Shown here: piece after piece, positions 15,701 to 27,763 of the stretch
Layout: every line of letters begins with the position of its first letter
Numbering within the stretch: position 1 is the first letter of the stretch
NCBI GenBank assembly: GCA_004431415.1
Contig: QPMI01000633.1
Location: 79,497-143,496, forward strand
DNA from: Cyanophora paradoxa
Lineage: Eukaryota; Glaucocystophyceae; Cyanophorales; Cyanophoraceae
Reading direction: 5' to 3'
Length of the DNA: 64,000 nucleotides
Program-made: the position numbers and the translations under genes
The notes under the pieces: generated by a model
Seen by the model: only the letters and a program-made list of their open reading frames with translations
Databases searched by the model: none
What the model was told of the DNA's origin: nothing

Positions 15701-18700
15701 CAGCGCTGCCCGCCAAGTACGGTGGCGCCTCGCAACATGTCGACCAGGGGCGCCGAGTGCCTGCCCTGCAGCGAGGTGCTTTTTATTGAATATTAAACGT
15801 ATATGAGAGCAGAGCTGCCCTAAATCTTTCGCATCGCCATTTTAACCCATCATGCAATCAATATTAGGGAGCGATCTGTCCTGGAGGGGACGTCATCTAT
15901 CCGAAGGACGGTCATTGGAACTTTCCCGGCGCCTACCGACTGATGCTGCCTTGTCCGGAGGCTGGAAATTGTGTCGGAGGCCCTGATCGCGGCAGCGAGT
16001 GCAAAGCTGGCCACTCGGGCCCTTTGTGCACAATCTGCGCCCCAGGCTACGGGAGGATCAGCAAGTACGGCTGTGCCAAGTGCCCCAGCCCAGCCGTCAA
16101 TTACGTGAGTTTGAGTGCCGCATGCTTCGCGTGCCTCCATTGCAACCGCTGCTAATGCACTGCAGACGCTGATGGGACTTGCCTGCACGATCGCAATCGC
16201 TATTACGGGCATTCTTGTGGCATTCAACGCGCGTTCCATCAAGCGGGGCTCCTCTAGAAAGCCTTCGCGCCTTACATCGATCGCGAAAGTGTTCATGAGC
16301 TACGCACAAGTGCTCGCAGTGGCTAGGTGACTTCTGAAACCTTGTTTATACAGGACTTCGAAAGGCCGCGGTTCCCTAATGCCGCGGCCGGGTCGCAGGG
16401 ACTTCAACCTTCGCTGGCCCACACAGCTTCTTTCGATCTTCAATGCCCAGGTTTGTATCCATCATAATTATCTCAATGCCCAGCTACGTATACCCCTGCC
16501 GCTTCTAAAGAGCATACCGACGCTGCCTCCAGACTGTTATCTCTTCTCCAACCGATCTGATCGTCTCCGTCGAGTGCTTTACTATCGACAAGATTCATTG
16601 GAGTCCTTTCATCGCTCGCATAGTTGGGTGCGTGTCGCAGTGTTCTGCCGTCGGTCGTCTGCTGCTTTCAATGTCTTGACGAGGATTAAATCTAAACCAG
16701 CTACGCGAGCCTCCCCATCGTCTCCGTTGCTGTCGCGGCCTTCGTGTTTGCCATCTGGCATTTTGTGTGGCGGTTCGTCTCTGTACGACAGACAGAATTG
16801 TGGGGATAATTTTCAATACAGGTGGAGAAACGGGGGGAAGGTGAACGCCGAAGCTCCTGCGCGGCCGCGGCAAGCCTCGCTTCAGGGCCTGAAACGAGAG
16901 ACCCCGTACCACGGACACTACGATGACCCCGATATCGATCTCGGTCGAGCATCCCCGGCGCCGCCGCCGAAGGTCGCTCGGGCATGGGAGGCCAACGTTG
17001 CCGCGGCCTTCGCAGCCGCGGCCGCCGGCGACAGCGGCGGCAGTAAATTCGACGATGATATTTACGATCGCCTGAGCGACGTCCACTCGGTTGCATTTCC
17101 CCCGCTCTCGCAGAAGGGCTCTGTAGTCGGCGTCTCCGAGGTCGCCTTGAGCACCAAAGTTCGTCTCTCTCTTGATTCGCATCGCGCCTTCCATGCAACC
17201 CTGACGCGTCTTCTGTGCAGACATCTGTGGCCCGGGGCGAGTCTCACGGTCTCGTGGAGACCTTCTCGCAATCGGCGGCGTTCGACCGGGAGGAAGACGC
17301 CGACGCCGACGCGCTCTCCGCAGTCGCGTCCTCGGCCTTCCTCGCCACGCGCCGCGCGCGCTTCGGGGAGGCCGCGGCCGGTGCTCGGCGCGGCGCCCCC
17401 TCGATCGTCGAGGAGGAATTCGAAGAGGAAGAGGATCCAGAGGACGCGGACGAGGATCTCGTGGCGGTGGACGAGCGCCGGCGGCCCGGCGGCCGCGGCG
17501 CGCGCGCGAGGCGCGACGAGGCCGGCGACGGCGACGGCGACGAGGACGTGTGCTCGCAGGCCGACACGGGCGCAACGATCTCCGACCTCCCCCACGCGCA
17601 CCACCTCCGCGACCTTTTCATTCTCACCTGCATCGTCGCCCTCTTCCTCGTGCGCCCTTCGAGATCGATATCGCTCTGCTCCCGATCGTCGCGCTTGCAG
17701 GACTGATTCCTCTCTTTCGCTCGCGCAGGCGCACCCCATCATCTCGCGGCAAATCTTCCTTCTGTACGCCTGCACGTGAGTTCTCACAGACCTGGCCCGC
17801 CATACACATGCATCAAGGCGTGGGCTTGAGATTGCAGTTGCATCCACACTGACATGAACACAGAGACCTGGGTCCGACTCGGGTTCTGGACCAGGAGATG
17901 TGCGTGCACATGCCGAGCGCCTGCACGCGTACGGCGCCGTACCGCGTGCCTCGTTGCTGACAGACTCTGCGCCAGGCGGATGCAGTGCTGGAGTGGCGAG
18001 CACGCGCTCTGGAGCGCAACGCTGGGCGCTGCCGCGACGGCCCTCTGGGTCTTCGGGATCCCCCTCGTCGCCTTTCTTCTCCTCGTGAGCCTGCGGCGCC
18101 TATGGCCGACACGCGCTGGCCGCGCGCGCGACCCCCGCTGACGTGTAAAGCAGACGCGCAACCGACACAGCCTGAGCGACCGACGCGTCCTTCTTCGCTA
18201 CGGGTTCTTGCTTCGGTGAATACAAGACCCGCCGGGCCGTAACGCCGATGGGCGAATTCGTCGTGGATTTTTATCTTCTCACTTGTTCGTCACGCGCAGA
18301 GGCTACAAGCGCTCTCGGTACTACTGGGAGGAGGTTCGAGTTCAACTCCACGGGCATCTCGAGCTCTGTTCTTCGCTGATTCCCTCGTCCGATTCTAGGT
18401 CATCATCCTACGGAAACTCGCCTTCATTTTCGTCGCGTCGTTTTTTGCCTCGCGTCCCGTGGTGCAGGGCCTTTTGGGAACGGGTGTCCTTGTTATCGGT
18501 ACGCCGTGTCAGCTTGCGGATGCGATCTCAAGCGCTGCCGCCAATATTTGATCGCAGCGCTTGTTGCCAACGTGGCGCTGAGGCCTTACACAATTCACCT
18601 CTTGGTGACGATCCTTTGTTTCTTGTTTGGGTGCTCGGAAGCGGGCGAAATGTAAGCTTACACTGCGTCGTCTCAGAACGTGCTCGACTCTGCGGCGCTG

Positions 18701-20038
18701 GTCGCCTCCGTCCTGACGGCGAGCGTCCCCCCCGCGTGCGCGTACCGCTTGCGATCGCTGAGGCGGGGCGCAGCTGTACGCGGGCCTGCTGCTCTACACG
18801 GGCGTCAGCGAGACGGACTCGGCGGCGACGACCTGGATCATCATCCTCGCCAACGCCGCCTTCCTCCTCTTCTGGCTCGCCGCCATCCTCTGGGAGATCT
18901 TCCGCACCGCCCTCTCCCACACCCGCCGCCGCTACTCCCACCTCCCCGTCATGCGCCTCGCCGACCGCCTCAACGAGCGCATCCAGAACATCTCCGCCGT
19001 CCGCGCCTGGGTCCGTGCACGCTTTGATCTGTTCAATTAGAATTCCGGTCGCGGCGGCGACGTCGTTGACTTCCCGCGCCTTGCAAATTGCAGCTCGAGG
19101 CGGCCGATGACGGAGAGGTCGAGAAGCCGCGCAGAGCGGCGGACGCGGATCGGGAGACCGACGTCGATGCTTCGGATCCCGACCGCGATCGCCCGCCGCC
19201 GCCTGCAGCTCGGACAGCAGCGGCGGACGGCACGACGGCGGGCGGCGGCGCCCCTCTGAATTCGGACGCACATGCGCAGCGCCTTCCCCTCGCTGTCGAT
19301 CCCAAGGACTACCTTCAGCAGGGGTACGACGTCACCGAGCATTCGGATGAGCCGAACAGCGGATGGCCAAGCAGGCGGGGCGGCCGCGGGTCCATCCCCG
19401 AGGCCGATCGGGATGTCGATCAAGCCACCTTCAAGCTGGCAATGCACCGCGCGGGGTCTGGAGGGGCTCGCGACCGCGATCGCCTGCCGCGAGAACAGAA
19501 CCCCCCGCACTTCATATCTCTCACGGCACGCGCGGATCCGCCGCTAACGGCACTCCCGCGATCCATCTCGGGGGCCGACCGGCCGCACTCGGCCGGCGCG
19601 CTCTCTTCTTGCCGGCGGACCTCGTCCCCGCTCATCGGCGTGCGCGTGGGGCCGTCGCGATCGGGGCACTCTCCAAGCGCACTGGCGCGCACGGACCAGG
19701 AGGCGGGACGCAGGGACGGCGTCGGCGGCTCGAGCTGGGCGCACCGCCGCGCCTCCCTCCCCTCGGACGCCCCTTGGGCCAGCAAGGGCCTAGACATCGA
19801 CCTGCCACGGCCGATCGCGAGCACCATGGCTGCATTTGCAGCGCAGCGCCACCAACACTCGGGCTCCCCGCGGGCCCCTGCCTCGCCCCTCCCTCTCGGC
19901 CACGACCCCCGCGACGACCCTTGCGAGATCAGTCGGTCCTCGAGCCCCGACCGGTCTGTCGTCATCACGTCCCCTCCGAATGCTCAGCTGCAGGCGACGC
20001 GCGACGACCTGAGCCCAGTGAAAGTAGTGGAGATATAG
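12706..20038 (+). CDS. POMP-repeat / EGF-like / multi-pass membrane protein, 5-prime end cut by provirus (exon span)
   Basis: A large multi-exon gene. The first exons (12,710-14,800) encode many GG-A-rich right-handed beta-helix repeats like those of chlamydial polymorphic outer-membrane proteins (SGGAL, GGAIMA, GGGAVHL, GGCI). Then comes a cysteine-rich part (CQRCPPSTVAPRN near 15,695; CKAGHSGPLCTICAPGYG near 16,000), then several hydrophobic segments (TLMGLACTIAIAITGILVAF at 16,170; about 16,720; 17,620; about 18,030; about 18,420; WIIILANAAFLLFWLAAILW at about 18,840), an acidic loop near 17,400-17,470, and a long polar cytoplasmic tail ending at the TAG at 20,036-20,038. Introns are short GT-AG (for example from 12,961). 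Such proteins are surface receptors or adhesins in several protists; the ligand is unknown. The frame runs into the provirus palindrome with no start of its own. Exact exon borders are not settled here. Confidence 0.7.
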
Positions 20039-21260
20039 TTCACGAAATAAATTTAGTGAAATCGATGTTCATTGCGACTATTACAGGCCAGCTAGCTATA
20101 TATATAGGCCTTTGCGATCGCTGTATCCGCACTACTACTGCAGTCGTCGCTCTTCTTTTCAATTTTCGATCAAGTTAGGTCTAGGTCTAGCTATAGGCCT
20201 TGGAGTCCTAGGCCGCCCGGGCCTAGCAATGTGCGACGGTGTCGCTTAGCTCCAGGATTGAGAAAAGTTGTTGTTGTTGTTTTTTCTTCAATTTTTGGCA
20301 CGTATCAGCTGGGCCGCTGCAGCTGGCCATGGCCATGGGGGCCAAGCTTTTTTAAGGGCCCGTTATGATTTTCGTCAACCGTCCTGCTATTTCGATTCGT
20401 TAAGTTAAAGAGCTAGCTACAACATCCCACACATCGATACCCTTTCGATACGTATACCCAAACATCCCACGCAGCATGTCACCATATGCGCATGCATGGC
20501 CTCGTGCACCTTGGCCGCTCAGATCTAGCTCCGAGGCTCTAGATCTAAATAAACCAGGCCTAGGTCTTCGAATTCGACTCGCCCCCGCGCCGGCGCCCGC
20601 GCCCTGCTCGTCTCAGGATATCGATGTGCAAGGCGGAGTCTTAGCAAACAGAAACGGCAGCTGCACGCGCAGGCTGCAGCCAGTGCTCGCTAGGCGTAGG
20701 CGCAGGCCCGCGGCCGCCACGAAATCGAGCTCGAATTTGAAAAGAACACAAAGGCCCGCGAGCCTCGCCGCCACCTGCCGCGCCCCCCGCCCCGCCCCGC
20801 GAGCCGCGCCGGGGCCGCCGCCCACCGCGCCCATGGCCAGGCCTCCGCCCGCCCGGCGAGCTGCCAGGCTGCGGCGCCGCCCGCCGCGCCCAGGCCTCCG
20901 CCCCGCCCGGCGAGCCGCCCCGCCGCCCACCGCGCGCGCCTCCGCCCGGCGAGACGTGCCGCCGCCCGCCGCGTCCCCGCCACGGCCGGATAGCCGCGCC
21001 GCCGCCCTCCGCGCTGCCGCTCTGTGCGGCGATCGCGAGCCTCGCCGCCCGCCGCGTCTTCGGATCCGTCCCGCGCGACCCAGTCGCGTCGCGTCGCGTG
21101 CCCGCGCGCCGCGGCAGCTGTCAATATTACTGAGCTTGTTGCCGGCTGCATAGCGTCCTCGCTCTCGCTGGATCGCAGGCTTGATTGCAGCTGGCGGCCG
21201 CCGCGTGGCGCGTAGGGCTATTTAATTTCTATAGCTAGCGCTAGCGGATGCGCTCGGTTA
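20039..21260. other. Intergenic host DNA
   Basis: Rich in AGCT/TAGC words up to about 20,560, then very GC-rich (20,580-21,150). The long frames there look like composition effects: Ala/Arg/Pro-only proteins are open on both strands. No gene supported. The region holds the 3-prime flank of the POMP-like gene and probably the upstream flank of alpha-SNAP. Confidence 0.5.
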
Positions 21261-21610
21261 ACGGAAAGGCAGGCCGAGAAAGTTCAGCTCGTGGCCCTGA
21301 CGCACCGGGTGGAGATTCGCATCAAAAAGATCCTCGAATGATGAGTGGTAGGAGGGCTGGAAGAGGGACCTGCGTGCGCGGTCAGAACCTCGGAATCAGA
21401 AGCAGAGAGCGCGGCGATCCGACAGACCTGATTTCGTCTGGATCAAGATTCGCGGCGAGCCTGGCCTTAAGCAACTCCTCATTAAGGAACCTCTGGAAGC
21501 GTCTGCAGGGCGTCAGCGTGCCCAGCGCGCGGGGCCCGCAACCGCGCACCGGCTCCCTGGACGCCCTGCGGCTCGGAGATCAGGAAATCAAGAAGAATGT
21601 GACGCTGCAA
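21261..21610 (+). repeat. 350-base direct repeat, copy A
   Basis: Starts ACGGAAAGGCAGGCCGAG and ends AAGAATGTGACGCTGCAA. It is nearly identical to 24,658-25,007; by eye only a few bases differ, mostly at the last positions. It contains no convincing open frame (stops in all likely frames). It lies upstream of alpha-SNAP. Confidence 0.9.
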
Positions 21611-22157
21611 GCCAGCAGGATTTCTCGCGGTGGGCGGCGGCGCGGCTCGCCGGGCGTCACGGCGTGGCGCGCGGCGCCCGGCGGGGCCTATAGCTATAGC
21701 TAGCGAGAGCAGCTAGGCCTCGATCGCGAGAAACCTGCGCAGCGTGAATTTGGTTTAATTTGGCTGCCGGCACCGACGCCGGGGGCCGCGCCGCACCGCG
21801 ATGGCCATGGACCCTCGAGCTCCGCATGCGCACCTGCGCATGCGCTGAACCCTCCGCACCACGCACTCGGTGCACGGTGCAAATGCGCACTCCTGCTCCC
21901 CAATCTAACCCATCTGAGCCCGAGGATCAGCGAGCGTCGTGCGAAGCTTGAGCGTGCGATTAGAGTCGTGGGTCGATTTCGTGGAACAGGTACCCCTGTG
22001 GCGGCAAGTGAACCCGCCGGGCCGGCTTTTCGCGGATCTGCGGGCTTCTCTCGCTGTTTTCATAGCACGAGAGGTGCGTCGCGGGCTTCATGCACCGCAC
22101 TCGCCGCGTCAATCCCTCGACTCGCCGAATGAGCGAACCTCGCCGGCCGCGCGCAGG

Positions 22158-23598
22158 ATGTCGCAGGACGAAAAGGGGAATGATCTGCTGAAGCAGGCGG
22201 AGAAGCGCCTGAAGGCCTTCTCGCTGTTCGGCAGCGGCAGCAAGTACGAGGACGCCGCGGACCTCTTCGCGAAAGCCGCAAATGTGTTCAAGGCCGGCAA
22301 GAACTGTGCGACCGCCTGGCGCCGCATTCTTAGCTAGCCTCGAGCGCCGAGCGCGCAGGGAAGGCGGCCGGCGACGCCTTCACACGCCAAGCGGAGATGT
22401 TCACGAAGACGGGGAGCAAGCACGAGGCCGCGAGCGCATACACTGACGCCGCGAGCTGCTTCAAGAAAGTCTCCGTGAATGGTGCGCGGCCCGCGCGGCC
22501 CGAAACCAGTCGTGGCCGCCGCCGCTCCGCGCCCGCCGCCCCGCGCCCGCCGCCCCGCGCCCGCGGCCGACGCCGACGCGGCGCGGCGTAGACGCGGTGA
22601 ACTGCCTGAAGCAGGCTGTGGACATCTTCATAGACATGGGCAGCTGGACGCAGGCGGCCAAGTTCCAGAAGGAGATCGGCGAGCTCTACGAGTCTGAGGA
22701 ACAGCTCGAGAACGCCATCGACGCCTTCCAGGCGTGCCCCGTAGCGCCGCCGCCGCCGTCGCCGCGCGTCGGACGCGGGCGCTGAGGGCGGCGCGCAGGT
22801 CGCCGCGGACTACTACAGCGGCGAGGACCAGATGAGGTGCGGGCGTGGCGCCTCTGCGCGTGCCGCCTCTCGCCGGCCCCGCCTTCCCATGCACCAGCGT
22901 CCTCTGACGCGGCCGGCACGCAGCGCGGCGAACCAGTGCCTCCTGAAGATCGCGCAGTACTCGGCCCAGCTCGAGAACTACAAGAAGGCCATCCAGGTCT
23001 ACGAGCAGGTGCGGGCCGCCTGCCTGCGCGACGCGTGCACCCCGGGCCAGGCTCGAGCAAGGCGTACCCCGCGCAGGTAGCGAAGCAGGCGCTGGACAAC
23101 AACCTGCTCAAGTGGTCCGCCAAGGACTACTTCTTCCGCGCCGGCCTCTGCCACCTCGCCTCCGGGGCGCGCGCCTGCCCGGCTCCCGCGCGCTCCCGCG
23201 CGCTCCCCCGCCTCGGCGGGCTGAGGGGCGGGCGCGCAGGAGCTGGAGGCGGCGAAGCGGGCGGTGGAGCGGTACGAGCAGATGGACATGGGCTTCTCGG
23301 GCACCCGCGAGCAGGAGCTCCTCAACGCGCGCCCCCGCCCGCCCCCGCCGCGCCGGCCCCCGCTGAGGCGGGGCGGGGCCGGGCAGCACCTGGCGGAGGC
23401 GGTGGAGCAGCGGGACCTCGAGGAGTTCACCAACCGCGTCTACGACTACGACCAGGCCCGCCCTGCCCGCCCCCCGCCCCCGCCCCGGGCCCCGCCCCCC
23501 GGCGCGACGCGCGCGCGCAGATCTCGAAGCTGGACGCGTGGAAGACGACCATCCTCCTCCGCATCAAGGAGGGCATGACCAAGGACACCGTCCTCTAG
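22158..23598 (+). CDS. NAPA: Alpha-SNAP (SNARE disassembly adaptor), multi-exon
   Basis: Exons in order match the alpha-SNAP/Sec17 chain of TPR-like helices. The start is MSQDEKGNDLLKQAEKRLK at 22,158, with FGSGSKYEDAADLFAKAAN after it. Then come AEMFTKTGSKHEAASAYTDA (about 22,395), CLKQAVDIFIDMGSWTQAA (22,600), YYSGEDQ (22,812), KIAQYSAQLENYKKAIQVYE (22,950), NNLLKWSAKDYFFRAGLCHL (23,100), AKRAVERYEQMD (23,250), AEAVEQRDLEEFTNRVYDYD (23,395) and the C-terminal LDAWKTTILLRIKEGM...TVL ending in TAG at 23,596-23,598. About eight introns of 40-110 bases interrupt it (for example from 22,307). The protein recruits NSF to SNARE complexes and stimulates their disassembly at membranes. The conserved C-terminal leucine is present. 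Confidence 0.92.
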
Positions 23599-23843
23599 CC
23601 CCGCCCCCGCCCCGCCCCGCCCCAGCCGCCCCCCGGCCCCGCGCTCCAGCCCTCTCCCCACGTCCAGCTTCCCTCCCTCTCGCCCTTCATTTCTGTCCCG
23701 GGCCGCACCGGCCGGCCTCCGCCCCGGCCCCGGCCGCCTCCGCCCCCCGTCCCCCATGTACGTATTCTCTCCATTCAAGCAGCGCATGCGGGATCAAGGC
23801 CCGCGGCGCGAATCGTTGCCTTTATACAGAATTGTTACACGCT

Positions 23844-24611
23844 TCAAAGAGCGGTGGTTGAAAGAAGGGGCGGGGCAGGGCTATTTACAGGGGAATGTGC
23901 GTACAGGGGCATGCGGGCGCCTCGGACGCGGACGCCCCTCAGAGTTGGGAGAGGAGTACGGCGAGGGGGACGGCGGGGGGCGGCCAGTTCAGCTTGGCGC
24001 GCACTCTGCACGCGCGGGACGGGGGCCTTCAGCGCGCGCGCCCTGGCGAGCGCCCGGGGGCGATGCGCGCACCGTATCAAGCGCGCCTGGCCCTCGCCCT
24101 CGCTCTTCGACTGCAGGCCATAGTACGTCGCGCTGCGCGGCCGTCAGCGCGCGGACCAAGCGCCGGCCCGCCCGACGCGGCGCACGCGGCGTGGGTGATC
24201 AGCCGCTGGAAGTCGTCGTCTGGGGGGCGGCGTCACGCGCGGACGGCGCGCGGGGGCGCAAGAACGGGGCGGGGCGGGGCCGAGGCGTACAGGGGCCGAG
24301 GACGAGCTCGGGGCCACCTGCGACCGTGAACGCCTGCAGCTCGCCTTCCACCATCTCGAGGAACTGCGCCGGGTCGGCGGCGGGCAGGCGGGCAGGCGAC
24401 GGAGGGGCGGACCTGGGTCGGAATGGATCGCCGGAACACTGTTTCGAAAATGAAGAGCGTGAGGTGGCAGCTCACGCAGGACCGCGTCAAGGGGCGGCGA
24501 ACCAGCGCGCTCGGGGCGCGGGATGCTGAGGTAACGCTTGAAGCAGTCGGAGGGGTCGACCGTCCGGTTCTCGCCGCGCATGCGACGCGAACGGTCCTCC
24601 TCTGCACACAT
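23844..24611 (-). CDS. R3H-domain protein, multi-exon
   Basis: Minus-strand exons read FLEMVEGELQAFTVAGGPEL (about 24,310-24,370), then DDFQRLITHAACA (about 24,180-24,220), then YYGLQSKSEGEGQARLIR (about 24,070-24,125). Joined across short introns this is the order of an R3H domain: a helix, R/H-containing FQRLITH, then YYGLQSKSEG. R3H domains bind single-stranded nucleic acid. The likely start is the ATG at 24,609-24,611 (MCAEEDRSRRMRG), with CFKRYLSIPRPER before the domain. The end near 23,844 is tentative. The gene converges on alpha-SNAP and its 5-prime side abuts repeat copy B. Confidence 0.6.
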
Positions 24612-24657
24612 ACCGCGACGAATTGCTCGGAGCAGATCCTGTTGCGCATGCGCGGTC

Positions 24658-25007
24658 ACGGAAAGGCAGGCCGAGAAAGTTCAGCTCGTGGCCCTGGCGC
24701 ACCGGGTGGAGATTCGCATCAAAAAGATCCTCGAATGATGAGTGGTAGGAGGGCTGGAAGAGGGACCTGCGTGCGCGGTCAGAACCTCGGAATCAGAAGC
24801 AGAGAGCGCGGCGATCCGACAGACCTGATTTCGTCTGGATCAAGATTCGCGGCGAGCCTGGCCTTAAGCAACTCCTCATTAAGGAACCTCTGGAAGCGTC
24901 TGCAGGGCGTCAGCGTGCCCAGCGCGCGGGGCCCGCAACCGCGCACCGGCTCCCTGGACGCCCTGCGGCTCGGAGATCAGGAAATCAAGAAGAATGTGAT
25001 TCTGCAA
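24658..25007 (+). repeat. 350-base direct repeat, copy B
   Basis: Second copy of 21,261-21,610, same orientation, almost identical. The flanks differ on both sides. The copy directly adjoins the first exon of the R3H gene. Its nature (duplicated exon piece or short mobile repeat) is not clear. Confidence 0.9.
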
Positions 25008-25708
25008 GGAGGTCCTGGCGCACCGGGACTGATGCGGCTGGCCTGTGAGGTACGGTCGAGCTTCTTCTCGCTTTGGAGGGCCGCGGGAGTGGCCATCCTC
25101 TCAGATTGCGCTCAGTACTCGCTGTTAGGACAGCCGGTGGCGCTGGAGAGACTTCGATTGTCGCAGCGCGGCCGACTTCGCGCTTAAAAGTTCACACGCT
25201 CAGTCCAGGGTACGTGTTCGGATCGAATCTGACATTGAACCGCGCCGGCACCGCGCCGCGGCATTAGGACAGATAGCTAGCGATAGGGGGCACGCGCACA
25301 CGTGCCCCCACTGGTAGGCTAGCTAGCGCCACACGTGCCCCCACTGGTAGGCTAGCTAGCTGCATGTCACCATATCTTTCCAAACCGCCTGTGGCGATGT
25401 TGATAGTTGTTAATGGCGCAGGGTGCTCTAGCTGCAAAACGACATGCATAATGTACAAGCTCGCGATCGACCGGCCGCGGGAGGCAAGTCTGGGGCAGAG
25501 GGCGAGGCCGGCGCCGCGCGCGCGGGTCACGTCCCGATCGATATCACTGTCGACGTCAAGATCACCAGCGGGAGAGGGAGCCAAAGTCTGAGTGGAGGGC
25601 CCGCTCCCGGGCCTCCCCCTTCATCTCGACGAGCTCCTCCCGCGAGAACGACGCCGGCACCTGCGCTCGCGTGAGCTCCAGCCCCGGGGGGCGCGCTGGC
25701 CAGTTGGT
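25008..25708. other. Intergenic host DNA with a short tandem repeat
   Basis: No gene supported. At 25,289-25,364 a roughly 33-base unit, CACACGTGCCCCCACTGGTA followed by GGCTAGCTAGC, occurs twice in tandem. Confidence 0.5.
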
Positions 25709-27230
25709 TCAGCGCGCCTGGTCGTAGACGGTGAGGAAGTGCCTCTCGTCGCCCGACTTCAGCGCCTCCACCAGCTTCCACACCCTGCCCCCACGCCTCA
25801 GCGCTCCCCAGCGTTCCTCGCCGTCGCAGGCCGCCGGCGCGCACCACTCCTTGCGGAGCTTGGCGCGGGCCTTGGCGGCCGCCGACGCCTTCTCGGGGTC
25901 CTCCTCCTCCTCCGTCCGCTGTGCCGCCCGCCGCGCCTGCGCGCGCGCGCACGGGCGCCCTGAGCCTCGGGCAAAGGGCCCGCTTGAGGGGCGGGGCGGG
26001 GCGCGGCCTCGGACCTCGGCCCGCTTCGCGAGCAGCCGCGCCAGCATGCGATCCTCGTACGTGTCGCCGCCCCCGCCGGACTGGCCTCGCCAGCGTCACG
26101 TGGCGGGCGCCGGCGCGGGCGAGGCCTGCGCACGGCCTGCTCGGGCTTGGGCCGGCGCTGGAGCTTGGCGATGAGGATGTCCTCGAGGCGGGCCTCCCGC
26201 GCCGCCCGCTCCTCCGCCTCCAGCCTCGCCCGCTCCGCCGACTCCTGCAGCGCCCGGCCGCGTGAGCGGGGCGGGGCGGGGAGGGCGGAGGCTGGGGCGG
26301 TCACGAGAAGTGTTTGGTGTATGTGGTAGAAGTGGTCGAGGAAGGTCACGTTCCTGCGCCCGCTCGCTCAGCCCCCGGCCCGCCCGCCCCCGTCCCCGGC
26401 CCCGCCCCCCGCACCGTGAGGGCGAGGGCGGGCCCGGAGACGCCGGGCCCGGCGCCGGCGCGTTCGGCGAGGGGCCGGGGGACGCCGGCGAGGAGGGGGA
26501 GGGCTTGAGGGGGCCGGGGCCGGCGCCGGGGGTGGCGGGCGGGGAGGAGGGCCCCGGGCGGGAAGGTTGAGGGGGGACCGGGCGGAGACGCGGGAGGGCG
26601 CGCCGTGGCGGGAGGGCGAGGGCGAGGGGGCGAGGGGGCGACGCCGCCCCGCGGCGCTGCGCAGGGGCGAGGCCACGGCCGCGAGGGGGGGCGGGAGGAG
26701 CGGCGCCGATGCGACGCGGGAGGGCCGGCGGGCCGGGATGGCGGGGAGCGCGGCGGTATCCCCCGTCTGCGGTCGCTTCGCGTGCCCCACGCGGGTGGCC
26801 CCGCTCAGGTCCGCCGCGCCGGGGGCGGCCGGGGCTCCGCCCCGAAGCATCTGCCTGCGCGCGGGCTTCAGCGGGCGCAGCGGCCCAGCGGGCCGCATGC
26901 GCGCACCGCCTTGCCGCATCGGCGGTGATCCGCGACTTGGAGTAGATTGGGACGGGAAGTGCCTTCGAATTCGGCGAGCTGGCCGTCCGCCGCGGGCGGG
27001 CGCGGTCGCCCCACGGATCTCGATCGTATAAGTGAAGGTCATAGAGCACCTGCGCAGCTCCCCCGATTGAGCGGCGCGGGGCGCGGCGAGGGCGCGCGTG
27101 AGCAGGCCGCACCTCCGACCGCTCGCCCTGCGCTGTCTCCGCCGGCTCCAGCTTCTGCAAAACCAAGTCGGCGAGGCTGCTCGTCGACGCGATCTGTGTC
27201 TGCCGGCCGACAGGCATGTTTGTCTGCCGG
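25709..27230 (-). CDS. Unidentified host protein, multi-exon, helical (exon span approximate)
   Basis: Minus-strand segments between good splice sites read as protein: TQIASTSSLADLVLQKLEPA (about 27,150-27,210), TFLDHFYHIHQTLL (about 26,300-26,345), ESAERARLEAEERAAREARL then EDILIAKLQRRPKPEQ (about 26,120-26,245), TYEDRMLARLLAKRAE (about 26,015-26,065), DPEKASAAAKARAKLRKEW (about 25,845-25,905) and a last exon KLVEALKSGDERHFLTVYDQ with a stop at about 25,710. These parts are charged and helical. I do not recognise the family. The middle (26,370-26,800) is very GC-rich and its coding status is unclear. The start is not determined. Confidence 0.4.
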
Positions 27231-27763
27231 CTCGACAGGTGTCAAGCCCAGCGAGGTTACACTGATGCCTCCAGCTTGGCACCAGCGCTGCAGCCGAGTT
27301 TCGCGCGCCCCGGATTGTCACTGTGTGCGCATGCCGCCCAGAAGCCTGAGGATGCGCGGTCGGGCTGGGCCGCGGTTCAACGCGGACGGGCTCGGAGCAA
27401 TCTGCAACTGGCAGCGCTGCAGTCAAGTACAAATCTACCACTCGGCTGATCCAGCAGCTAAGCTTCGCCGTGTCCGGCTCGGAGGCAAACCTCAATTGCG
27501 AACGAAGTGCGCAACAGCACCCTAGTGGCAGGCTAGTGCGACGCAGTACTTAATTGTGCCGCCGATCGGGGCATCGGGCACCAGCGAAGTCCAGCTTCTG
27601 CAGCTCAGCGCACGGCGAGCGCTCCGGCGGCGGTTAGCTCAGAGTCCCAAAGTTTAGATCCGTCTAGCTTGTAGACGTTCTGTCTGCAGCCTGCATGTTT
27701 CTCGAAGTACACTAGTACTCGAGCTTCGAAGCGAGTACTAGTGGGAGGCAGTGTGCAGGAGTG
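27231..27763. other. Intergenic host DNA, putative promoter region with a hairpin
   Basis: No gene. At 27,710-27,743 a perfect inverted repeat has arms of 12 bases (CACTAGTACTCG and its reverse complement) around AGCTTCGAAG. It ends about 20 bases before the ATG of the exonuclease gene and would fall in its leader or promoter. Confidence 0.5.

Noticed and set aside
20476-21153. Arg/Ala/Pro-rich frames in 20.5-21.2 kb
   Set aside because: These are products of very high GC content, open on both strands, with no splice or motif support.
24423-25187. 254-codon + strand frame across repeat copy B
   Set aside because: It runs antisense through the R3H exon and then through the repeat, which has stops in the same place in copy A; no domain is seen.
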